NCBI RefSeq assembly: GCF_947493425.1 | Contig: NZ_CANLRP010000043.1 | Coordinates: 1-50,738 of the forward strand | Length of the DNA: 50,738 nucleotides | Direction: 5' to 3' | From: an uncultured Microscilla sp. | Lineage (GTDB): Bacteria > Bacteroidota > Bacteroidia > Cytophagales > Microscillaceae | In this document: piece by piece, positions 42,615 to 50,738 of the stretch | How positions within the stretch are numbered: the stretch's first letter is position 1 | Layout: the number at the start of each line of letters is the position of its first letter | The notes under the pieces: model-generated | What the model was told of the DNA's origin: nothing | Seen by the model: the letters and a program-made list of their open reading frames with translations, nothing else | Databases searched by the model: none | Translations under genes and position numbers: made by a program

Positions 42615-44774
42615 TTATAGTCTGACGCCCAACAATAAAACATCATCTCTTTGTTCAGTGTTTTTCATGTGATTTTTCAAATGATCTAATAATACTTTTT
42701 TTTGCCTGGCAACTGGCCATGGCGAAATGTCAAACAATAATTGTTTGAGGCATGCTGTCCCTATTTTTCGGCGTTTTTCATCATTTTGGTCAGCATAACC
42801 ATCCGACGATAAATACAACATGCTACCTTGAGGCAAAGGTAGTTGATGGCCTTCAAACTCCAAATCTTCACGCCTTTTGCTGCCTATAGACCGCCGGGTT
42901 CCTCTTACCTCGATCAACTCATTGCTTTTGGGAGTGATATAATACAAAGGACGACGCGCACCCGAAAAAGCTACATTCGTAACCTGAGTATTGTCTGTAG
43001 AGCTAAGCCTACACATGCCCACGTCCATACCGCTATTGGTATTGCTTTCTTGTTTTTTGAGTGCATAGCCAAATTTTACATTTAGCTCGCTTAGGATTTC
43101 TTGAGGCTGCATGATCCTTTGAACTTTCACAATGTGATCGAGCAAGGTATTGGTAATCATACTCATAAATGCTCCTGGTACCCCATGCCCAGTACAATCT
43201 ACTGCCACTATAAATATATGCTCGTCAATTTTCTCTATCCAGTAAAAGTCACCCGATACAATATCTTTAGGTCGATAAATACAAAAATACTCTTGAAGAA
43301 AAGCATCTACCCTTGAGGTAAAAGGAAGCGTAGCATCTTGTATGTTCTTAGCTGCTTTGATGCTTTGTGTGATCATGGTGTTTTTTTCTGACAAAGACTT
43401 ATTCTGGTTTTCTATAAAGTCACGTTGGCTAATGATTTCTTCCTGTTGTTGGTGTAACTCTTGGTTGAGTTTGCTGAGGTGTAAGTTGGCTTTTTGTTTT
43501 GAACGATAATACCTGTACAACACTACGGCAAGCAGCACCATTGCAAAAAAACCACCACTGATAATAATCAACCATAAATACTGGGTTTTCAGTTTTTGCA
43601 ACTGCATCGCTTTTTCCTGCTTCAGTAGTTCATTTTCGTTTTCTTTGCGCTCGGTATCATACTTTGCCCGCATCTTGGTGAGTAATTTTTTGCCTCGTTG
43701 ATCATATAATTTGGCATTTACCTTTTGATATTTTCTCAGGTAGTTCCAGGCTCCTATCATGTTGCCCCTGGCCGAATCGAGCAAAGCCAGACTTTGGTAA
43801 TTATACATGACCAAATCATTCATCCCTTGTTTTTTGGTAATACTTAGGGCATTTTTAAGCATGGTATCTGCCCGGTTCAGATTGCCTGAAAGGACAAAGA
43901 GTTCTCCCAGGTTGGTAAAACTATTGGCAATTTGCCGTTGAGTACCCACTTTTTGTTTGAGCTTGAGCGATTGTAAAGAAAACTCTATGGCTTTGGGGTA
44001 TTTTTTTTGGTAGGCGTACAATAAGCCCAGATTATATAAGGTGCTGGCAATTCCTCTTTCTGATTTTTGGGCTTTGTATATTTTTAGGGCTTTTTTATAA
44101 AAAGCCTCAGATTGCTTGTATTTTTTGAGCATGCGATAAATGACCCCCTTTCGGCGATAAATAAGAGCAATAGTCATAGGGTCGTTTTGCTGCTTAAATG
44201 CCTTGATTGCCTTATCATAATACTGTAAGGCTTTGTCGAACTGTCGCCTTCCCTTAAACATCCGCCCCAAACTTATGTATGACTGTGCAATGCCTTTGAG
44301 GTTTTGGGTAGAGTCATAAATATCAAGTGATTTTTGGTAATAAGTTTCCGACTCCTCAAGTTTGCCTTGCTCAGCAAACAAAGAACCTAATAGTTGAAAA
44401 GCTCTTGCCTTGATCAAAGGGTAGGAGGTCGCCTTCATTTTGTCCAGCGCCTGGTGGTAATATTTCAACGATTTTTTATAGTTGCTACGTTCCTGCCAAA
44501 ACCTACCTTTTTTTAATAATGCCAATATTTCGTACTTCGGTAATTGTTTGTTGTGGGCTATTTCCAGCATTTCTCCCAGAAGCGAGTCTGCCTTGTAGTG
44601 TTGTTTGCGGGTTTCGTAGGCAGAGGCTACCTTCAATAAAAACCGGGCTTTTTGAGTATCGACTTTTAAGCTTAAATACTCTTTTTGTAAGCTATCAAGG
44701 GGGATTGATTGTGCCTGAACACTGGCATTAGCAACTAACAATACTAAAATACTTATGACCAGAATTTCACGCAT
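42615..44774 (-). CDS. TPR sensor with SpoIIE-type PP2C phosphatase domain
   Basis: ATG at 44774 is chosen because it gives a clean signal peptide (MREILVISILVLLVANASVQAQ); the frame extends upstream only with a TTG start and an unlikely 61-residue leader. The 719-residue protein then has about eight TPR units (residues 40-350) in the periplasm. One membrane helix follows (LWLIIISGGFFAMVLLAVVLY, about 405-425), then a coiled coil and the SpoIIE phosphatase (about 480-719). Phosphatase motifs DIVSGDFYW, AVDCTGHGVPGAF, SSDGYADQND and QRDDVLLLGV are intact. Signals received outside the membrane would therefore control a cytoplasmic phosphatase. This is a common Bacteroidetes architecture. Confidence 0.88.
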   Translation of the reverse strand: MREILVISILVLLVANASVQAQSIPLDSLQKEYLSLKVDTQKARFLLKVASAYETRKQHYKADSLLGEMLEIAHNKQLPKYEILALLKKGRFWQERSNYKKSLKYYHQALDKMKATSYPLIKARAFQLLGSLFAEQGKLEESETYYQKSLDIYDSTQNLKGIAQSYISLGRMFKGRRQFDKALQYYDKAIKAFKQQNDPMTIALIYRRKGVIYRMLKKYKQSEAFYKKALKIYKAQKSERGIASTLYNLGLLYAYQKKYPKAIEFSLQSLKLKQKVGTQRQIANSFTNLGELFVLSGNLNRADTMLKNALSITKKQGMNDLVMYNYQSLALLDSARGNMIGAWNYLRKYQKVNAKLYDQRGKKLLTKMRAKYDTERKENENELLKQEKAMQLQKLKTQYLWLIIISGGFFAMVLLAVVLYRYYRSKQKANLHLSKLNQELHQQQEEIISQRDFIENQNKSLSEKNTMITQSIKAAKNIQDATLPFTSRVDAFLQEYFCIYRPKDIVSGDFYWIEKIDEHIFIVAVDCTGHGVPGAFMSMITNTLLDHIVKVQRIMQPQEILSELNVKFGYALKKQESNTNSGMDVGMCRLSSTDNTQVTNVAFSGARRPLYYITPKSNELIEVRGTRRSIGSKRREDLEFEGHQLPLPQGSMLYLSSDGYADQNDEKRRKIGTACLKQLLFDISPWPVARQKKVLLDHLKNHMKNTEQRDDVLLLGVRL

Positions 44775-45208
44775 TTTAATCAACTTTTTGTGTTTATGAG
44801 TTTGTACTTGTACTGTAAACATTAAGCAATGCTCGATCTTATGAAGCATTTGTTGAATATTTTTGTTATCAATTTCTTTTTCAAAAATATCTGAATAGGC
44901 TTTGCTTGATGCTGTTGAGAATATTCGAAAGTATGGAAGCCTCACCTTGCTCACCAAAAATTAATTATAAAAAATAGCCAGCGAACACATTACAAACGTC
45001 AAAGACTATGCTTATTAAAATAGTAAGGAACGATGCAAAAATAAAGTTCTATAGTTTAAGGAAATATTTTTTGGTCAGGCGAGGTCAAAAAACGCGGCAT
45101 AGCCATAGCTATGGCAAGTTTTTTTAACGAAGCATGTCCAAAAAAGATGAGGTTAAGAATGTAAATTTATTTTGACACCGTTCCTAAGACCACAAAAAAA
45201 TATTTATT
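44775..45208. other. Intergenic region with MITE-like copy C
   Basis: This 434-base region lies between the diverging TPR-SpoIIE and small-protein genes. It holds the repeat element at 45024-45187. An upstream extension of the phosphatase frame (to 44957) is not thought to be translated. No other gene or RNA is seen. Confidence 0.5.
45024..45187 (-). repeat. MITE-like element, full-length copy C
   Basis: This 164-bp element has inverted ends TAAGGAACGATGCAAAAATA and CACCGTTCCTAA. It carries the conserved inner strings ctatagtttaa and gatgag-ttaagaatgtaaat, and the central hairpin catagc-cata-gctatg (45101-45116). It lies 21 bases before the ATG of the small gene at 45209, so it may supply or separate its promoter. 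Confidence 0.7.
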
Positions 45209-45586
45209 ATGGAATATGAAAACTTTAAATTTGGGATGCGATCCAGCAAAGTACAGGCACATCGCGATACCATTAGTGTCGAAGAGTTTCAACGACGCCT
45301 TAATTTTTATAAAAAGAAATACGAAGCTGAACAAAAAGCCAGGGATGAAGCTTGGTTAAACAGTCGTCAAGAAGAAACTCAGCTGAGCCAATCAGATGCC
45401 AAGGAGACCATTACAACACCGCTTGAACACACCGAAAAACATACTGAAGAAGCACCTCTCGAAGTAGATCGTCTGTTTTTACAACGAAATGACCAAACCG
45501 AGGGCTTGCTAAATAACGAAGGTGATATACCTGCGCCTGAAAAACTATATACCTCCTCTGCCCAAGGTAAACCACCAAGGCATTGA
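45209..45586 (+). CDS. Small hydrophilic hypothetical protein
   Basis: This 125-residue protein is very polar, rich in Glu, Lys, Gln and Thr, with no membrane segment. The first 60 residues look helical and possibly coiled (VEEFQRRLNFYKKKYEAEQK). The rest is probably unstructured and ends near Pro-rich GKPPRH. I do not recognise a family. It starts at ATG just after the repeat element and ends 38 bases before the converging peptidase gene. The start is not well supported by any ribosome-binding signal. A moderately likely real gene. Confidence 0.45.
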   Translation: MEYENFKFGMRSSKVQAHRDTISVEEFQRRLNFYKKKYEAEQKARDEAWLNSRQEETQLSQSDAKETITTPLEHTEKHTEEAPLEVDRLFLQRNDQTEGLLNNEGDIPAPEKLYTSSAQGKPPRH

Positions 45587-45623
45587 GACAAATAGTTTAT
45601 CGTTGAAATACAGGAAAAAGTGA

Positions 45624-47237
45624 TCACTCTTCCTCTTTTTTTCTTATCATCTCTAGTACATATTCCATTTCAGTATCTACACCTTTCAATATATCTCCCA
45701 TTTTAGGTTGTAAATTATAGTCTGGCATAATACCGTGCCCCTCAGTTTTATAATCCGATGCAATGGCATTGCTGTATTTAATTAATGGAATTTTGAGACG
45801 CATTTTGGTATAAGGTAGGTTTACGTAACAGATACGTCCTGCGGTACACCCCTTGTAGCCTCCTCCTGTTTCTTCCCCTATAAAAAAACCTCGTTTATTG
45901 GCATGCACCAAAGAAGCAAACTGTGTAGTGGCCGAAAAGCTACGCCCATTAATTAATATATACAGGTTACGCTTGTAGTTATATTTGCTTGGCTTGTGAG
46001 TTTTGAGGTTGTAGTGTAGTTTATTGGAAACATAATACCCTGAGTCAGTTTTTACCAAGAGTTTATTGTTGACCATGCGACTTCGGTAAGAGTTAACATA
46101 CCGCATAAAAGAGAAAGGGCGATTAGTAGTTACTTTCTCGTAATTGAAGTATTTAAACCTGCGTTTTGTAAGGTATGAGTAAAGCAAGATACCATTCCGA
46201 ACTGTTCCTCCACTATTTTCGCGTAAATCTAATATCAAGTGTCTCACCCTTTTTTTGCGGAGGGTACGAAAAACGTTGCGTATATATTGACTAAAACTAA
46301 AGCCTTGCTTGCGGAGGGTATTGTTTTGAAAAGATTTGATTTTGAGCACGGCTACTCTGGCACGTTTGAGGGGGTGTTCGGTAGCTGGGCGGGTATTGTC
46401 TGCGCTTTCATCGTCTTGGTTGCCTATCATTTTGAACTGGAGGGCAGGTGCTTCGCTTTGCCTTTGTTTACGTACCGATTTTCGGTATTCTTTGCGGGAG
46501 AGAGAAGCAAGCCGATAGTGAACACGCTGTTTGCTTTGGGTTTCAATACATTGGATGTTGAATGTATCTACCTTGGCGTTGATATAATAAGGATATAACA
46601 AAGGAAAATCCTGATCGAGAATCCGATATTTGTAAGTAGTATTAAATCCATCGGAGGGGGTGTAACTAAATAGTTTATTAATGACTTTATGTATAGGTTG
46701 CCCGTTGATATGTGCTACCTGTAGTCCTAACTGTACCGTAGAGTCCTGGCTATGGTTTTGATAAATGTAGGCTTTACCATTGATAAACTTGAGATGCAAT
46801 GGAAAGTAGTTAATTTTTTTACGGAAGTGATTTCTAAATTTGACTGAGGTATATAGTTGAGTATGCCCACAGTTGATTTGCACAGCCAGGGGGCGCACCA
46901 AACGGTAAAACTCTAACTCGGTCATAGGGCGAGTAATGTGTTTTTTGAGGCTATCATATTTTTTTGCAAATGCGGCTTTACTGGTATACCAATAAAATCC
47001 CGGATGCGCTTCCTTGAAAGCATTAAACAAGATATCGAAATCGGCTTTTAATTGCTTTACCGAGTATTTTCGGCTGGCTTTGAACCCAATAATTCGTTTT
47101 TTGGCAGAGGCTGTTACCTTATCGCTTGCTTTTACCTTTGCCTGAGCAATGCCTGAAGTATATACAAAGAGTAAAAGGTTACTTACAATAAATGAGGTGT
47201 ACAGCGAAATACTTTGTCGATTTACATGGTTTCTCAT
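45624..47237 (-). CDS. Exported S41 family (C-terminal processing type) peptidase
   Basis: This 537-residue protein has an N-terminal signal (ISLYTSFIVSNLLLFVYTSG, cleavage near IAQA). A helical N-terminal domain (about 55-140) includes AHPGFYWYTSK and NCGHTQLY, as in TSP/CtpA-like S41 peptidases of Bacteroidetes. The catalytic core contains LILDLRENSGGTVRNG and INGRSFSATTQFAS with the nucleophile Ser, followed by GEETGG. The mature region is unusually basic, with many Lys and Arg. It probably cleaves periplasmic proteins. It starts at ATG (47235-47237) and is alone on its transcript, after the terminator at 47288-47310. Confidence 0.85.
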   Translation of the reverse strand: MRNHVNRQSISLYTSFIVSNLLLFVYTSGIAQAKVKASDKVTASAKKRIIGFKASRKYSVKQLKADFDILFNAFKEAHPGFYWYTSKAAFAKKYDSLKKHITRPMTELEFYRLVRPLAVQINCGHTQLYTSVKFRNHFRKKINYFPLHLKFINGKAYIYQNHSQDSTVQLGLQVAHINGQPIHKVINKLFSYTPSDGFNTTYKYRILDQDFPLLYPYYINAKVDTFNIQCIETQSKQRVHYRLASLSRKEYRKSVRKQRQSEAPALQFKMIGNQDDESADNTRPATEHPLKRARVAVLKIKSFQNNTLRKQGFSFSQYIRNVFRTLRKKRVRHLILDLRENSGGTVRNGILLYSYLTKRRFKYFNYEKVTTNRPFSFMRYVNSYRSRMVNNKLLVKTDSGYYVSNKLHYNLKTHKPSKYNYKRNLYILINGRSFSATTQFASLVHANKRGFFIGEETGGGYKGCTAGRICYVNLPYTKMRLKIPLIKYSNAIASDYKTEGHGIMPDYNLQPKMGDILKGVDTEMEYVLEMIRKKEEE

Positions 47238-47287
47238 GAATTTTTAGACGAATGTTTTTTGAATATTGTTTTTATCAAAATAAAAAA

Positions 47288-47310
47288 TCCACTTGCGCTA
47301 TGCAAATGGA
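47288..47310 (-). terminator. Terminator after the aspartate kinase operon
   Basis: Stem arms tccacttgc (47288-47296) and gcaaatgga (47302-47310) pair over 9 bp with one G-T pair. On the minus strand the stem is followed by attttttattttg. It lies about 110 bases beyond the stop at 47421 and ahead of the S41 peptidase gene. Confidence 0.65.
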
Positions 47311-47420
47311 TTGTTGTCTAAAAAAAAGAGCGTGATACCAATGGGCGGTTTTATAACACTATTTTCTGCAAAAGAGCCTGGCTTTCGCCCCAACTTCCTA
47401 TCATAAAAAATGCACACACC

Positions 47421-47987
47421 TTATACTTCTTCTTCCTCCTCATAGTCAATGTCAATACTCTTGACAATGTTTTGTAAATAGTTGTAGGCCGATAACACCC
47501 TATAATCGCGGCGTTCTTCGTCTTCACATTCAAAAAAGCCCTCTTTGGTCATTTTGCGTACAAGGTGGCTTACCCTTTCGTAATAGCTTGAGTTTTCGGA
47601 AATATCTCGGGTTACTTCAAACAATTGTTGTTGTAGGTTAGTATCCACCTTGCTTTTTTGCTCAATGTCGGTCATGCTAAACTGGTAACCCTCACCAAAA
47701 CTATTGTCAAAATCAGCAAAGAAGGCTAAAATATCAATGTATTTATAAAAAGTTTCTATTTTACGCTCTAGTATATAGTTGGCTTCTTCTTTCGAAAAAT
47801 AGTAATAGTTATTTCCAGCCTCAAGGGTAAAGCCAATGGCACCAAAATAATCAAATATCTCTTCAAAGTGCTCCTCTATTTGATTAAACAATTGTCGATG
47901 GCGGTATACCTTACTGTTGGCGCTGATAAAGTTGCCCCGGCTCAGCAAGTCAAAAATTTCTTTGAGAAAAGGAGTAATTTCTTTCAT
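47421..47987 (-). CDS. Hypothetical 188-residue protein coupled to aspartate kinase
   Basis: The protein is soluble and acidic, with a tail of EEEEEV. The first half (FLKEIFDLLSRGNFISANSK and FDYFGAIGFTLEAGNNYYYF) looks like a winged-helix domain. This pattern is loosely reminiscent of condensin-associated proteins of the MksE/MukE kind, but no MksB or MksF gene is beside it, so the likeness is speculative. Its ATG overlaps the stop of aspartate kinase by four bases (ATGA), which strongly suggests coupled translation. I cannot assign a function; it could be a regulator of that enzyme, or simply share its operon. Confidence 0.6.
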   Translation of the reverse strand: MKEITPFLKEIFDLLSRGNFISANSKVYRHRQLFNQIEEHFEEIFDYFGAIGFTLEAGNNYYYFSKEEANYILERKIETFYKYIDILAFFADFDNSFGEGYQFSMTDIEQKSKVDTNLQQQLFEVTRDISENSSYYERVSHLVRKMTKEGFFECEDEERRDYRVLSAYNYLQNIVKSIDIDYEEEEEV

Positions 47988-49267
47988 TTGTTTACATTAA
48001 TTTGTGCCTCTACCACTGCTTGGTACACCTGGCCGTTACGTTCTTCCAAAAGTACTGTCCAGTCCTGAGTAGATGACTTGATAGTGGCAAGGTCATAATT
48101 TTTGATAGTTACCAGTTGTAAATCAGTTTGAGTACAGATGTGGTATTGTTGATTAAAAGCAGCAATAAATTTTTGGGTACGATGAGGGCGACCACTCACG
48201 CATATTTCGCATCCCAATGCCGATTTATGGATAAAGTGCCCCTCTATATGAAAAGCCTGTAAGCCCTGTAGTACCTCAATCAAACGTTGATTGGTCATAA
48301 AATTTGCCCCTTTTACTTTCAGTTTGATCAAGGTTTGGTTTTCTTTAAATATAATGGCCGGAATCATTTTTTCTACCTCAGTATGGCTTATGCAAGTACC
48401 GGTTTGCTTAGGGTGAATGAACGACCTGACATGCAATGGAATGTCTTTTTTCATTAAAGGGATGATCGTCTTGGGGTGAATCACCTTTGCACCATACTGG
48501 GTCATTTCGGCTGCTTCCCAATACGACAAATAAGCATATTTTTGAGCATTGGCTACTATTTTGGGGTCAGCGTTCAATATCCCATCCACGTCTTTCCAAA
48601 TAGTAAGTGAGGTAGCTTGCAGGCTGGCAGCAAAAATAGCCCCGGTAAAATCAGACCCTTCGCGCCCCAATGTGGTGGTTTTGTTACCTACTGTACCAGC
48701 TATAAACCCCTGGGTGACTACCTGCCCCTGGGCAAGCATAGGCAAGACTTTTTGCCTAACACGTGATTCAGTAATTTCCCAATCTATTTGTGCGTCGCGC
48801 CACTCGGCATCAGTATATAATACCTGGCGGGCGTCCAACCATTGACAGGCAAGTCCTTCTTGTTGCAAGTACTTGCTAATCAGTTGGGTAGAAATGATTT
48901 CACCATAAGAAATTACCTGGTCATAGGCTTCATCGTATGACACCGTGTGGTGGCTCACGCTGCTTAATTGCTGCTTTAATTCTTCGAACAGGTTTTCGAG
49001 CAACGAAAAAATACTATCTTTGCGATCTGTAAATAAATTTTGGGCAATGTCCCAATGGTATTGTCTGATGTTTTCAAGCGTTGCCTGATAGTCTTGCTGC
49101 TCCCAGTGAAGACTAAAAAGTTGTTCCAGTGCATTGGTTGTTTTACCCATCGCCGAAATAACAATCACCAAACGTTGGTCGGCAGCCTGTTGCTTTAATA
49201 TATGCAGCATATTTTTTACCGACCGGGCATCTTTAACTGATGCGCCACCAAATTTGAAAACTTTCAT
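47984..49267 (-). CDS. Aspartate kinase
   Basis: This enzyme phosphorylates aspartate, the first step to lysine, threonine and methionine. ATG at 49267 (MKVFKFGGASVKDA) is preferred to the upstream TTG. The 427-residue protein has the N-terminal KFGGAS nucleotide-binding motif and TLGREGSDFTGAIFAASL in the kinase core. DGILNADPKIV follows, and the C-terminal regulatory part (about 300-427) includes ACT-like strands. It is monofunctional, without the homoserine dehydrogenase of ThrA-type fusions. It is followed, with a four-base overlap, by an unknown gene. Feedback control is likely but cannot be judged from sequence. Confidence 0.9.
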   Translation of the reverse strand: MKVFKFGGASVKDARSVKNMLHILKQQAADQRLVIVISAMGKTTNALEQLFSLHWEQQDYQATLENIRQYHWDIAQNLFTDRKDSIFSLLENLFEELKQQLSSVSHHTVSYDEAYDQVISYGEIISTQLISKYLQQEGLACQWLDARQVLYTDAEWRDAQIDWEITESRVRQKVLPMLAQGQVVTQGFIAGTVGNKTTTLGREGSDFTGAIFAASLQATSLTIWKDVDGILNADPKIVANAQKYAYLSYWEAAEMTQYGAKVIHPKTIIPLMKKDIPLHVRSFIHPKQTGTCISHTEVEKMIPAIIFKENQTLIKLKVKGANFMTNQRLIEVLQGLQAFHIEGHFIHKSALGCEICVSGRPHRTQKFIAAFNQQYHICTQTDLQLVTIKNYDLATIKSSTQDWTVLLEERNGQVYQAVVEAQINVNK

Positions 49268-49429
49268 AAACAACCAAATTATTCAGTAAATACAAGAAGT
49301 TGAAGGAGTGTGCTACTTGTGTTTGCTGGCTTCCCATTGATGGGAAAGTATCCAAAGCGCATACACTTAATTTCGATTAAGTTTCAATACTAGATATATC
49401 TATGGTCTTATACAAAAAATGATGAAGCA

Positions 49430-50440
49430 ATGAGCGAAAAATTATCTTTACCCATTGGTACTACTCTTAGTCGATTTATCAGGGAGCGACAAGAGCAGTT
49501 TACTTATGCAAGTGGGGAGCTGTCGCAACTACTGAGGGATATTTCGGTGGCAGCCAAAGTAGTAAACCGTGAGGTAAACCGTGCCGGGTTGACCAATATA
49601 TTGGGTAAACATGGGGCTCAGAATGTACAAGGTGAAGAACAACAAAAGTTGGATGTAATAGCCAATAATTTATTTATAAAATCTTTGAGCAATGGAGGAG
49701 AAGTTTGCGCCATTATTTCGGAAGAAGATGAAAATATTACTGATACCCAAAACCCTCAGGGCAAATATGTCATTGCAATGGATCCTTTGGATGGGTCGTC
49801 TAATATAGATGTAAATGTATCTATCGGAACTATTTTTTCTATTTATCGACGACAGTCTCCAGTAGGTTCTCCAGTGCAGGAGTCAGATATTTTCCAGAAA
49901 GGCACCGAACAGGTAGGAGCTGGTTATACACTTTATGGTTCGTCTACTATGCTAGTGTATACTACCGGGCATGGGGTCAATGGCTTTACCCTTGAGCCTT
50001 CATTGGGCGAGTTTTTATTGTCACACCCTGATATGAAAATTCCCGCTAAGGGCAAAATATTTTCTATCAACGAAGGGTCAGCCATAGACTTTGGTCCAGC
50101 AGTGAAAAACTATATCAGCGATTGTAAAAAGAACAAGTTCAAAGGACGTTACATTGGCTCTTTGGTGGCAGACTTTCACCGCAACTTGCTCAAAGGAGGC
50201 ATTTATGTTTATCCGTCTACCAAAAGTGCTCCCAATGGCAAGCTCCGTTTGTTGTATGAGTGCAACGCATTGGCTTTTATAGCAGAGCAGGCAGGAGGAA
50301 AGTCATCAAATGGTGTACAACGTACCTTAGAGATAGAGCCTACCGAGCTTCACCAGCGTTGTCCATTATACATTGGGTCAAAAGAAATGGTAGAGCGCGC
50401 CGAGTCTTTTATTATGGCAGGCGAAAATGTAGAGAAGTAG
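49430..50440 (+). CDS. fbp: Class I fructose-1,6-bisphosphatase
   Basis: This gluconeogenic enzyme hydrolyses fructose 1,6-bisphosphate to fructose 6-phosphate. The 336-residue protein shows the metal sites SEEDE (97-101) and [13 protein letters not shown] (117-129). GTIFSIYRR follows, and the substrate-binding [19 protein letters not shown] and [21 protein letters not shown] lie near the C-terminus. Its length is typical of the bacterial class I enzyme. ATG at 49430 is the start. It is monocistronic. The 3' end is followed by a hairpin at 50455-50495. Confidence 0.96.
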   Translation: MSEKLSLPIGTTLSRFIRERQEQFTYASGELSQLLRDISVAAKVVNREVNRAGLTNILGKHGAQNVQGEEQQKLDVIANNLFIKSLSNGGEVCAIISEEDENITDTQNPQGKYVIAMDPLDGSSNIDVNVSIGTIFSIYRRQSPVGSPVQESDIFQKGTEQVGAGYTLYGSSTMLVYTTGHGVNGFTLEPSLGEFLLSHPDMKIPAKGKIFSINEGSAIDFGPAVKNYISDCKKNKFKGRYIGSLVADFHRNLLKGGIYVYPSTKSAPNGKLRLLYECNALAFIAEQAGGKSSNGVQRTLEIEPTELHQRCPLYIGSKEMVERAESFIMAGENVEK

Positions 50441-50674
50441 CAAAGTTTTAACTACAGCCTCAAGGTATAGGCGACAAGCCACAAGCTTGAGGCTGTCTCA
50501 TAAACAGTCAAGTGTTTTTTAAAGTTAAAGCCGGGTAAATGGTGCTCTACTGATGGTGCTCTACTGACGCTCGTTTCCCAACTATCGACCTGCTTTCGCC
50601 TTGTCGCTTGGAGCTACCTCTCAAAAGGGCAATAAAAAAAGAGCCATACCAACCATTACCACAGACTAAACGCA
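50441..50674. other. Intergenic tail with apparent IS end
   Basis: A 10-bp stem (cagcctcaag at 50455-50464 with cttgaggctg at 50486-50495) follows the fbp stop but has no T-run. It overlaps the insertion-sequence-like end gaggctgtctcataa at 50489-50503. A 15-base phrase, atggtgctctactg, is repeated at about 50538-50566. Nothing else was recognised. Confidence 0.4.
50489..50503. mobile_element. Possible insertion-sequence end (inverted repeat)
   Basis: The bases gaggctgtctcataa form the inverted partner of 118-132 with a single mismatch. This would be the left end of an element running off the right edge of the window. A minus-strand reading frame 172 bases inside supports a transposase gene, but only its last 20 codons are visible. 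Confidence 0.35.
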
Positions 50675-50738
50675 CTATGTTTTTTTTATAATCTTGGCAT
50701 TTTCAAGCAATTGCCTTAGGTATTCATTACTCCAACCA
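50675..50738 (-). CDS. Partial CDS, 3' end only (possible transposase)
   Basis: The minus strand is open from the window edge to a TAG at 50675-50677. It encodes the terminal residues GWSNEYLRQLLENAKIIKKT. The peptide is plausible coding sequence, with a mixed helical composition. Its position just inside an apparent insertion-sequence end suggests a transposase, but 20 residues are too few to identify it. Confidence 0.3.
   Translation of the reverse strand, partial: GWSNEYLRQLLENAKIIKKT

Noticed and set aside
44775..44957. N-terminal extension of the TPR-SpoIIE phosphatase
   Set aside because: It would need a TTG start and would bury the clear signal peptide that begins at ATG 44774.
50455..50495. 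Hairpin after fbp as a rho-independent terminator
   Set aside because: The 10-bp stem has no T-run and overlaps the apparent insertion-sequence end, so its role is ambiguous.
1..50738. CRISPR array, tRNA or rRNA genes
   Set aside because: No regularly spaced direct repeats with unique spacers were seen, and no cloverleaf or rRNA signature was recognised by reading.

Overview
The window looks like a chromosomal segment of a marine, gliding-type member of the Bacteroidetes, most likely Cytophagales; Microscilla-like organisms are a reasonable comparison, though this is inferred from gene style and no search was run. The evidence is AT-rich coding sequence, several copies of the Bacteroidetes -7 promoter motif TAnnTTTG, few Shine-Dalgarno sequences, and a gene repertoire typical of the group: a TonB-dependent receptor, TPR plus SpoIIE-type phosphatases, chains of PAS domains, and an ECF sigma/anti-sigma pair. 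No rRNA, tRNA or CRISPR array was seen.

Layout. 1-619 is non-coding: an apparent insertion-sequence end (118-132), then a strongly hairpinned stretch (about 230-535) resembling a group II intron fragment. 620-8420 holds an ECF sigma factor and membrane anti-sigma factor, a three-SH3 lipoprotein, a TonB-dependent receptor, an epoxide-hydrolase-like enzyme and an MFS transporter. 8906-12457 carries a nitrilase, lipA and lipB (lipoate synthesis) and a small SWIM zinc-finger protein. 12854-17297 is a two-gene signalling unit: a GAF protein with three tandem 170-residue PAS repeats and no output domain, followed by a GAF/PAS/SpoIIE phosphatase. 18692-25837 holds a large FAD/4Fe-4S oxidoreductase, a phosphotransferase/P-loop kinase fusion, an SDR and a two-site cytochrome-like protein.

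25994-33515 is an eight-gene same-strand glycan locus: four glycosyltransferases, two FkbM methyltransferases, a CapD-like nucleotide-sugar enzyme and a sugar-nucleotide transferase. Three of its genes can only start at GTG or TTG. 33588-40385 is mainly metabolic: a PlsC acyltransferase, pgk, an AraC regulator, a dienelactone hydrolase, a deoxyribosyltransferase-like gene paired with an ATP-grasp gene, and a second MFS pump. 40586-49267 has a TPR lipoprotein-like or periplasmic protein, a TPR-SpoIIE phosphatase, an S41 peptidase, and aspartate kinase translationally coupled to an unknown 188-residue protein. The window ends with fbp and another apparent insertion-sequence end with the tail of a CDS.

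The most notable unlisted structure is a dispersed family of about 163-bp elements (four clear copies plus one degenerate). They have inverted ends resembling TAAGGAATGGT, and most carry a central hairpin. They look like a MITE family, and two of them lie in tandem inside the sigma/anti-sigma operon.
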